Below, piece by piece: positions 8,199 to 14,147 of a stretch of 41,903 nucleotides of DNA (the stretch's first letter is position 1; the number at the start of each line of letters is the position of its first letter). A program made the position numbers and the translations under genes. The DNA is from Alphaproteobacteria bacterium. Its GTDB lineage: Bacteria; Pseudomonadota; Alphaproteobacteria; RF32; CAG-239. Location: positions 1-41,903 of the forward strand of contig JAEEMQ010000013.1 in assembly GCA_016283295.1 (NCBI GenBank), given 5' to 3'. The notes beneath the pieces are model-generated. The model had not been told where the DNA came from. It did not search any database and saw only the letters and a list, made by a program, of their open reading frames with translations.

Positions 8199-8238
8199 TA
8201 TAATAATGTAGTAATATTTAAAACAGGAGGAAAAGTCT

Positions 8239-10896
8239 ATGAATAAATTTTGGAAAGGGTTCAGCCTCTGTACATTCTTGTGCGTGATGGCCGCGGCTCC
8301 TTCTTGGGCTGACATCTGCTTCTTACCGACAGGTACTTGTGAACAGGGTGCTCAGGCTAAGGTTGCCGAAGCCAGAACGTGCGATGAATATATTGAAGCT
8401 GGAATCTATTTTGCCAGTAAACAGCCTGATATGATCTGTTCACCGGCAGATGTTCCGGGCTGTACATTATATGAATGCTCGGCAAAAACTTGTGAGGCCC
8501 GCGGCTTTAAGCTCGGTCCTACCTATTCTGATCAAACTTATCCGCACACGTATTCGGATAAAGCTTTCCGTTGCTTACCGTGCCAACAAGGCGATCAGTA
8601 CTTATGGAAATGCGAACCGCTTCCTTGCGGATTGAAGGATGACGGTACTTCATACTATGTAGAAAATGATCCGGAACACCAGTGTGCAGACGGAGAGATT
8701 TGGAGAGCAGTCGCCTCGGCCGGTATGTCCGGTCGTCAAGCATGCGGTGAGTGCATAATCGATCAATGTCCGCAAGAAACAGGTGTTGTTTCCGAAGATG
8801 AATTACCTACATCGGATTGTTGGATTTGCAACCATATTATGAATTTGGAATCCGGCAAGAGTTGCTATCGCTGCGCGAAGATGGACAGCGAATACGTAAC
8901 GGCTGCCGCCAAAGAAGAAATGGATGAAAGTTGCTATACTTTCGATTCAAAACAATCTTCTACGGGTGAGACCTGCTATCTTCCGAAACCGTTGGAATGC
9001 CCGACCAATCAATATGTTAATCATGAACTGCGCGGCGAAAAAACTTATTGTAGTTGCCAAGACTATGTATATGAGTTTACCGCTACCGGTGAGGATGTGA
9101 TTAATGATGGTTCCAAGACCGATGACGGCCATAATTCGCATGAAAGCAAAATCTTGCATTATACGGCTGCCGGCGGTGTTAAGAAGGTTAACGTTAAATC
9201 TACGCAAACCGGTGAAGAAACCATTGTATGGCCGTATGATGCTCCGACGAGCTCGGGCGAATGCTCGATTGATAAATCCGGTGACGGTGCTTTGTTGAAA
9301 GTTACCTGCCCGGCAAATCTGACGACCGACGAAAAAGGTTCTAAGTTCACGATTACGCAGATAGAAGCAGATAATGCATCTGTTCACACTATTGATATCA
9401 GGATTATCATTGATCCGGATACCTGCGATAACCCTAACGATGTTGTTGCTGCTTGCTCCAACGAATTAGGTCGTGCACCGTATGAAAAAGGTCCGAGACC
9501 GGCTTGCTACAAGACGCATCTTGACGCTGTTTGCAACCTTGACGGATATGTTCCGCTCGACAGCGGTCACAAGTCAGTTGCCGGCCAAGCTTGCTACTAT
9601 TGCGTAAATGATACTTGCCCGGCCGACTACGAAAAAGGTCAGACCCCGACTCCGGCCGAAGGATACTTGACCGAATCCACCGATGTCGGCAGCAACTGCT
9701 ACAAAGAAAAACCGTGTCCGGAAGGATACAGCACACAATATCCGGATATTAATGCTTGTACCAAGAACGGACATCCGGAAGGTTGGAGCTATACCTCTGA
9801 CGGTATGTGCGGCGCAATCCCTTGCGGTAAGTGCACTCCGAATGCTTGTACCGGTGCGGGATTTGATATAAAGTGCGAAGCTCAGCCGCGTTGTGCTGAT
9901 GAGAGTGCACCGAGCTGCGGTTATAAGGATTTGAATACACCGAGTTCTATTGAATACGAAGGTGATACACCGAAGTATAACGCCAACATCAAACCGTGTC
10001 CGGAAGGCACTTCTCTCGATAAGAAAGAAGGTTGCGGTACCAATGTTGACTCCGGTTACAGAAGCGGTGAAAGAACCTGCTGGAAATATGTAGAACCGGA
10101 TAGAACTTGCCCGGCCGGCGGCTATGAATACAAAGATCATCCGACCTGCAAGTGCGTACCGGTACCGTGTCCGGATGGAACCTCGGTTGATGCAACTGCT
10201 CCGACTTGCGGCAGAGTTGTAGGAACCGGTATTTTCAGCGGCGGTAAAGAATGCCGCAAGGGTGTTGAATCGGATAGAACCTGCTCCGACGGATTCTCTT
10301 ACAGCGATGCTACCTGCAGCTGCGTATGCACCAGAACATGCGGCGCCAATGAAGATTTGGATGAAGCTACATGTACTTGTAAAGAAAAACCGTTCGTTTG
10401 CCCGATTGGTGACGGTGGTACCTTAGGCCAACCTGGTACTTGGGGTACGGCTTGTACCGAAGACAGCCAGTGCCAATCTTCCGGTGACTATTCGTTGATC
10501 TGCGTCAACAAAGACGAACACGGATGCGGCGAATGTAAGGAATGCGGTGTCTATGAACACAACGGTACTATCAAGAGAGGTCTTGAAGTCTGCAAAATTA
10601 AAGGTATCCGTAACAAAGGACTGAAATGGTTCTATGTTCCGGCAAAATCTGGTCAGGCTTGCGACTACAAGATCGGTAACCACTGCTTGGTTAAAGATCC
10701 GACACAAGATAAGGCGTGCGGCAGTAATGAATACCCTGACGTAACCCATGATAGCCCTGAACCGTATCACTTTAACAGGTGCCAAGAGCCTTATGAAGGT
10801 GATGAGGCATGGGGTTGCCGTTACGGCGAATGTATCTGGGAGCCAGGTGACGCTGACGAATATACGTTCGACCAATATGGTAACTGTTGGAAATAG
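8239..10896 (+). CDS. Large secreted cysteine-rich protein
   Basis: This 885-residue protein has a Sec signal peptide ending PSWA-DI at residue 24-25. I count about 76 cysteines (8.6%), nearly all in the mature part, so it must be exported and disulphide-bonded. Two imperfect 57-residue repeats occupy 586-642 and 643-699, each starting PCP(E/D)GTS and ending in CxC. A motif like SGQACYxC recurs near 164, 205, 448 and 804. A cysteine-poor, beta-rich stretch (about 273-395) may be an immunoglobulin-like domain. There is no barrel end, LPxTG or C-terminal membrane helix, so anchoring is unclear. AGGAGG gives a strong ribosome site, and its codon use looks like that of a highly expressed gene. 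It stands alone with its own promoter and terminator. I recognise no family; a surface or cell-wall protein is an inference. Confidence 0.85.
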   Translation: MNKFWKGFSLCTFLCVMAAAPSWADICFLPTGTCEQGAQAKVAEARTCDEYIEAGIYFASKQPDMICSPADVPGCTLYECSAKTCEARGFKLGPTYSDQTYPHTYSDKAFRCLPCQQGDQYLWKCEPLPCGLKDDGTSYYVENDPEHQCADGEIWRAVASAGMSGRQACGECIIDQCPQETGVVSEDELPTSDCWICNHIMNLESGKSCYRCAKMDSEYVTAAAKEEMDESCYTFDSKQSSTGETCYLPKPLECPTNQYVNHELRGEKTYCSCQDYVYEFTATGEDVINDGSKTDDGHNSHESKILHYTAAGGVKKVNVKSTQTGEETIVWPYDAPTSSGECSIDKSGDGALLKVTCPANLTTDEKGSKFTITQIEADNASVHTIDIRIIIDPDTCDNPNDVVAACSNELGRAPYEKGPRPACYKTHLDAVCNLDGYVPLDSGHKSVAGQACYYCVNDTCPADYEKGQTPTPAEGYLTESTDVGSNCYKEKPCPEGYSTQYPDINACTKNGHPEGWSYTSDGMCGAIPCGKCTPNACTGAGFDIKCEAQPRCADESAPSCGYKDLNTPSSIEYEGDTPKYNANIKPCPEGTSLDKKEGCGTNVDSGYRSGERTCWKYVEPDRTCPAGGYEYKDHPTCKCVPVPCPDGTSVDATAPTCGRVVGTGIFSGGKECRKGVESDRTCSDGFSYSDATCSCVCTRTCGANEDLDEATCTCKEKPFVCPIGDGGTLGQPGTWGTACTEDSQCQSSGDYSLICVNKDEHGCGECKECGVYEHNGTIKRGLEVCKIKGIRNKGLKWFYVPAKSGQACDYKIGNHCLVKDPTQDKACGSNEYPDVTHDSPEPYHFNRCQEPYEGDEAWGCRYGECIWEPGDADEYTFDQYGNCWK

Positions 10897-10926
10897 TAAC
10901 CAGGTTTAGATAGAAGGTAATAAAAA

Positions 10927-10957
10927 AAGGGCGGTGGAATTATCCGCCCTTCTTTTA
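10927..10957 (+). terminator. Intrinsic terminator
   Basis: AAGGGCGG (10927-10934) pairs with CCGCCCTT (10944-10951), followed by CTTTTATT. It ends the cysteine-rich protein gene. Confidence 0.9.
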
Positions 10958-11031
10958 TTATATATACGGCTTGACATTTGCTCCGAGATTATATCTAATA
11001 AAAACAGCGTAATGTTTTGAGAGGTAATGCC

Positions 11032-11859
11032 ATGCCGCAATGTCAGATTTGTCCGCGTCAATGTAATTTAAAAGAAGGCCAGACCGGTTTTTGTCGGGCG
11101 CGGGTGTGCATCAATAATCGGATTGTGCCGGTTAATTACGGCAGAATCACTTCGTTGGCTTTGGACCCGATTGAAAAAAAGCCGCTGTATCATTTTTATC
11201 CGGGCAGTAAAATTCTCTCTCTCGGCAGTTTCGGTTGCAATCTGCGCTGTCCGTTTTGCCAGAATTATCAAATATCCATGGCCGGAATAGAGGATGTGGC
11301 GCAACAGCAAATAACACCGGAGGAGCTGACGGCGCTGGCGCTGAAACTGGCGCGGGAGCCGGCCGGAAATTTGGGCGTGGCCTTTACTTATAATGAGCCG
11401 TTTATCAGCTATGAGTTTGTACGCGATTGCTGCGTTTTGCTGCATCAGGCCGGTTTGAAAACGGTGCTGGTCAGCAACGGTCATATCAACCGCGAGCCGC
11501 TGACGGAATTGTTGCCGCTGATTGATGCAATCAATATTGATTTGAAGGGATTTACGCAAGACTATTACGATTATGTCGGCGGCAGTTTGGAATGTGTGAA
11601 GCAGACCATCGCCACGGCGTTTGATAAGTGCCATGTGGAGGTAACGACGCTGGTGGTGCCGACCAAAAACGACAGCGTTGAGGAAATGGCGGCCGAGGCT
11701 GAGTGGTTGGCCGCACTTTCGCCGGAAGTTCCGCTGCACATCAGCCGCTATTTTCCGCGATATAAAAGCGAAATCCCGACCACGCCGCTCGAAACGATTT
11801 ATCGGCTGCGTGATACGGCGCAAAAATACTTAAAATTTGTGCATGTCGGTAATTGCTGA
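11032..11859 (+). CDS. amrS: AmrS-type radical SAM enzyme (PFL-activase-like)
   Basis: This 275-residue protein contains the radical SAM cluster motif Cys69-x3-Cys73-x2-Cys76 (FGCNLRCPFCQNYQ). A second cysteine set lies at the N-terminus (Cys4, Cys7, Cys11, Cys21). This layout is that of the AmmeMemoRadiSam radical SAM protein, often annotated as pyruvate formate-lyase activating enzyme. In other genomes it occurs with AMMECR1 and MEMO1 homologues; neither is seen in this window, nor is any pyruvate formate-lyase. Its reaction is not established. The start at 11032 is chosen because GAGAGG precedes it; a TTG 15 nt earlier is possible. It converges on the HD gene with a 1-bp gap and has no obvious terminator. 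Confidence 0.85.
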   Translation: MPQCQICPRQCNLKEGQTGFCRARVCINNRIVPVNYGRITSLALDPIEKKPLYHFYPGSKILSLGSFGCNLRCPFCQNYQISMAGIEDVAQQQITPEELTALALKLAREPAGNLGVAFTYNEPFISYEFVRDCCVLLHQAGLKTVLVSNGHINREPLTELLPLIDAINIDLKGFTQDYYDYVGGSLECVKQTIATAFDKCHVEVTTLVVPTKNDSVEEMAAEAEWLAALSPEVPLHISRYFPRYKSEIPTTPLETIYRLRDTAQKYLKFVHVGNC

Positions 11860-11860
11860 G

Positions 11861-12691
11861 TCAGCGCTTGATTTTTGCCGCGAGTGCCGCCGATATTTGT
11901 TGCAAATCCTGCGGATTATGATGATATTGCGCCAACATATCGAGCAAAAATTCGCCATACCGTTCTTGTTTGAAAATTTCTGCGGCGGCCGGATAGTTAA
12001 AATCATAAATCCACGATAAAAGCTGTAAAATGCGGTCGGCAAAGGAGCGCAAAGTGGCCGATAAAACAAGCTTTCCGGCTAAAAATCGGGCTTTGACTTC
12101 GGCGGAAAGCGGGGCATTCAAAATTGCGTCCGGCAGCTGGGCGTAAAACAAATCGCGGCGCAGGCGGTCGTGCTCTTTGGCCGCATAAAGATTGGCCAGT
12201 TTATCAGCATCACGCACCAAATAAAGAATCTGCATAATATCGTCAAACTGCGGCGAATCCTTGATTTGCCGATACATATCTGAAGCGTAAATTTCTTCCA
12301 TGGTTTTGCCGTGCCAACGCAACGCAAACAAAATCCGCATATCGTTATACGGCGGCCGATTTTGCATAAGCTCATAACCGATAACCCCGTGGTCGTAGGT
12401 ATCGGACATTGCGGCAATTTCGGTGCCGTTGCGGCGGGCATTGAAAATACGCACGTTTTCTTCAAATCGGCCGACATCGTGAAACAAAAGGGCTTTTTGC
12501 GCCAAATCGCGGAAGGTTTCGCCTTGATTCTGCAATTCCGGGGTATGCTCCAGAATATCGTTACCCTGCCGCAAAACCTCAAGCGAATGCGCAAATTTAT
12601 GGTCAAGCGTCTGCTTAAAAAACGAATCGGCGGGGACTTGCTTTGCAGCCGCGGTGTAATATTGCTTTAATATTATTAAATCATCTTTCAT
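11861..12691 (-). CDS. HD-domain metal-dependent phosphohydrolase
   Basis: This 276-residue protein carries an HD signature: His35 (FAHSLEVL), His71-Asp72 (ALLFHDVGRFE), a further DHG around residue 107, and ALRWHGK. HD proteins hydrolyse phosphate esters or nucleotides using bound metal; the substrate here is unknown. The open frame runs 49 codons further upstream, but that part is AT-rich, runs toward the secE promoter region and reads like non-coding sequence, so I start at MKDDLIILKQ. No clear Shine-Dalgarno is visible at this start, which leaves it somewhat uncertain. Confidence 0.8.
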   Translation of the reverse strand: MKDDLIILKQYYTAAAKQVPADSFFKQTLDHKFAHSLEVLRQGNDILEHTPELQNQGETFRDLAQKALLFHDVGRFEENVRIFNARRNGTEIAAMSDTYDHGVIGYELMQNRPPYNDMRILFALRWHGKTMEEIYASDMYRQIKDSPQFDDIMQILYLVRDADKLANLYAAKEHDRLRRDLFYAQLPDAILNAPLSAEVKARFLAGKLVLSATLRSFADRILQLLSWIYDFNYPAAAEIFKQERYGEFLLDMLAQYHHNPQDLQQISAALAAKIKR

Positions 12692-12801
12692 GTTCAATGT
12701 TTTTATTATTATATCGTAAATTTTTTGTAAATGCCGCCCGAATATACAGCCGCACAACGAGCGCCGCTTTGAAAAAATATGCGAAAAATACAAAGATTTT
12801 C

Positions 12802-12831
12802 TTGACAATGACGGATAAAAACTTTTATATA
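12802..12831 (+). promoter_or_regulatory. Sigma-70 promoter of secE-nusG
   Basis: TTGACA (12802-12807) and TATATA (12826-12831) are separated by 18 bp (or TTATAT at 17 bp). It lies about 75 nt upstream of the secE start. Confidence 0.7.
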
Positions 12832-12907
12832 ACATCAAAATATTGTGTTCGCAGCGGACATGATTCGTTGCGGGCTGTTTGTTAACACATAAAATAAAAG
12901 GTTTTAA

Positions 12908-13099
12908 ATGAGTATTAGTCCGTTGCAGTTTTTGCGTCAGGTCAAGCAGGAAATGAAAAAAGTTACTTGGCCGACAAAAAAGGAAGTTATTCCTACATGT
13001 ACGATGGTTATTGTTCTGGTTACAATCGCCACAGCGTTTTTCTTTACGGTGGATATTGTCTTAAGCTGGGGCGTTAATAAGATTTTGCAGTTGGGTTAG
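12908..13099 (+). CDS. secE: Protein translocase subunit SecE
   Basis: This 63-residue protein is the short single-span form of SecE. It has the conserved amphipathic helix FLRQVKQEMKKVTWPTKKEV, whose WPT(K/R)xE motif is diagnostic, followed by one membrane segment (about 29-52). SecE clamps the two halves of SecY in the export channel. The next gene, nusG, starts 11 nt after the stop, the usual secE-nusG pair. The ribosome site is AAAGG, near the start. Confidence 0.95.
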   Translation: MSISPLQFLRQVKQEMKKVTWPTKKEVIPTCTMVIVLVTIATAFFFTVDIVLSWGVNKILQLG

Positions 13100-13110
13100 G
13101 AGAGATTTGA

Positions 13111-13653
13111 ATGACAGCTCGTTGGTATGTTGTAAATGTTTATTCCGGTTCGGAAAAGAAAGTGGCCGAATCGTTGACGGAACAGGCTAAGCTTAAAAAT
13201 ATGGAAGACCGTATTCTCGAAGTTTGGGTGCCGATGGAACAGGAACCGAAAGAGAAAAAGGATGCCGAGGGTAAAAAACGTAAGGAAGTGGCTCATAAGT
13301 TCTTCCCGGGTTATATCTTGGTGAAAATGGAGCTTTCGGACGAAACCTGGCTGGTAGTTAAAAATACTCCGCGCGTCAGCGGCTTTTTGGGCCCGCGCAA
13401 TAAACCGCAACCGATCAGCGAAGCCGAAGTTGAGAAAATTCGTAAACAGGTGGAAGAAAGTGCGGAGCGCACCGTTTCCAATGCCACTTATGAAGTCGGC
13501 GAAACCATCCGCGTTACCGATGGTCCGTTTGAATCTTTCGTCGGCGTGGTAGAGGAAGTAGACCTCGAAAAATCGCGCCTTAAGGTATCGGTTTCCATTT
13601 TCGGTCGTGATACGCCGGTGGAGTTGGAATTCTCCCAAGTCGAGAAATCGTAA
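13111..13653 (+). CDS. nusG: Transcription elongation/termination factor NusG
   Basis: This 180-residue protein has the two NusG domains. The NGN domain starts WYVVNVYSGSEKKVAESL and contains HKFFPGYILVKMEL and the NTPRVSGFLG element. The C-terminal KOW domain has GETIRVTDGPFESFVGVVEEVD. NusG links RNA polymerase to Rho and ribosomal S10. AGGAG precedes the start. In most bacteria rplK and rplA follow; here a structured element starts inside the stop codon and ileS follows, so the ribosomal-protein operon is split off. Confidence 0.97.
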   Translation: MTARWYVVNVYSGSEKKVAESLTEQAKLKNMEDRILEVWVPMEQEPKEKKDAEGKKRKEVAHKFFPGYILVKMELSDETWLVVKNTPRVSGFLGPRNKPQPISEAEVEKIRKQVEESAERTVSNATYEVGETIRVTDGPFESFVGVVEEVDLEKSRLKVSVSIFGRDTPVELEFSQVEKS

Positions 13654-13758
13654 AAACTCGGATAATGGTCTGCTACTTGTAAGCGGGTTGGCTTATGTAC
13701 TATTTGTGTACACTGCGCCAACCCGCTTACTGCGTATCAGACTCATTCTACGAGTTTT
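13653..13758 (+). ncRNA. 106-nt multi-tier hairpin after nusG, unknown structured element
   Basis: The fold has four tiers. The outer stem is AAAACTCG (13653-13660) with CGAGTTTT (13751-13758). The second tier is AATG and TCTG (within 13664-13672) with CAGA and CATT (within 13738-13747). The inner 14-bp perfect stem is GTAAGCGGGTTGGC (13679-13692) with GCCAACCCGCTTAC (13717-13730). The apex is TGTAC/GTACA (13696-13700, 13708-13712). The T run after the outer stem makes it able to act as a nusG terminator. The copy after rpsD (41489-41594) has exactly the same segment lengths and a similar 24-nt apical region, but a different inner-stem sequence that still pairs perfectly. Confidence 0.8.
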
Positions 13759-13895
13759 TTTGGAGTGTACCTCTTTTGTACATCGCACGGGAAACCCTTT
13801 TTCTATCTGACTCATTCTCCGAGTTTTTAGGGGCTTTTTTCGTACACCGCGCCAACCCGCTTACTGCGTATCTGACTCATTATCCGAGTTTTTTT
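13759..13895 (+). repeat. Two extra 3' half-units of the nusG-downstream element
   Basis: Unit B (about 13762-13829) has GTAC...GTACATCGCACGGGAAACCC and ends ACTCATTCTCCGAGTTTTT. Unit A2 (about 13830-13895) repeats the 3' arm GCCAACCCGCTTAC (13851-13864) plus TGCGTAT and ends ACTCATTATCCGAGTTTTTTT. The single 5' arm at 13679-13692 can therefore pair with either of two identical 3' arms. Each unit ends in a possible small terminator (ACTC...GAGT plus T run). Confidence 0.8.
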
Positions 13896-13964
13896 ATGTC
13901 GGCGATATTCTTCGGTTTTATGCAAAATAATACTGCGTTTATATCTCCTTTTTTGCAAAGTATC

Positions 13965-13991
13965 TTGACGTTTGGAAAAAGTTGATATAAA
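13965..13991 (+). promoter_or_regulatory. Probable promoter of the ileS operon
   Basis: TTGACG (13965-13970) and TATAAA (13986-13991) are separated by 15 bp, shorter than ideal. The start of transcription would be near 13998, giving a leader of about 150 nt before ileS. Confidence 0.5.
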
Positions 13992-14017
13992 TTGCTTTCA
14001 GTTTAATAAGAGCAGAG

Positions 14018-14101
14018 GAAAAGATGAGCCTGTTTTACATATCACACATTATCAATATTATCCCTTAGGGGATTAGGGCATCTTTTACATAAAATCTTTT
14101 C
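14018..14101 (+). promoter_or_regulatory. Candidate attenuator: alternative pairings around the leader peptide
   Basis: The ribosome-site and start region of the leader peptide can pair with either of two downstream segments: AAAAGATG (14019-14026) with CATCTTTT (14079-14086), or GAAAAGAT (14018-14025) with ATCTTTTC (14094-14101). A small hairpin ATCCC/GGGAT (14060-14073) holds the leader stop codon in its loop. The pairings are mutually exclusive and would respond to where a ribosome sits. No strong T-run terminator is seen, so control might act on translation of the leader or on stability. The mechanism is inference. Confidence 0.45.
14024..14068 (+). CDS. Isoleucine-rich leader peptide upstream of ileS
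   Basis: A 14-codon open frame reads MSLFYISHIINIIP and then TAG. Five of the 14 codons are isoleucine (ATA, ATT, ATC, ATT, ATC), crowded into residues 6-13. AGAGGA lies at good spacing upstream of the ATG. The position, 79 nt before the isoleucyl-tRNA synthetase start, is what a leader peptide that senses charged tRNA-Ile would have: ribosomes would stall here when isoleucine or charged tRNA is short. Leader peptides of this kind are well known for amino acid biosynthesis operons and for pheS. I do not know of one described for ileS in this group. Confidence 0.7.
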   Translation: MSLFYISHIINIIP

Positions 14102-14147
14102 AAAAAATCTGTTACAACAATTTCTATTTAAATTTAAGGTATGAAAT

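Noticed and set aside
9434..10140. Long minus-strand frames inside the cysteine-rich gene
   Set aside because: Shadow frames caused by biased codon use on the plus strand; no ribosome sites or recognisable domains.
11032..11859. Pyruvate formate-lyase activating enzyme proper
   Set aside because: No pflB nearby, and the N-terminal cysteine cluster matches the AmrS family rather than PflA.
12692..12838. N-terminal extension of the HD-domain protein
   Set aside because: AT-rich with unusual composition and no ribosome site; reads as intergenic sequence.
12832..12907. tRNA-Trp gene, often found before secE
   Set aside because: No cloverleaf or TTCRA arm can be drawn in this stretch; no tRNA was found anywhere in the window.
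13653..13895. REP/BIME or integron attC site
   Set aside because: REP elements keep stem sequence, which differs here. attC core sites (RYYYAAC/GTTRRRY pair) and integrase or cassettes are not seen.
14030..14147. T-box riboswitch before ileS
   Set aside because: No T-box consensus (AGGGUGGNACCGCG) or specifier stem is seen; the leader ORF explains the region better.
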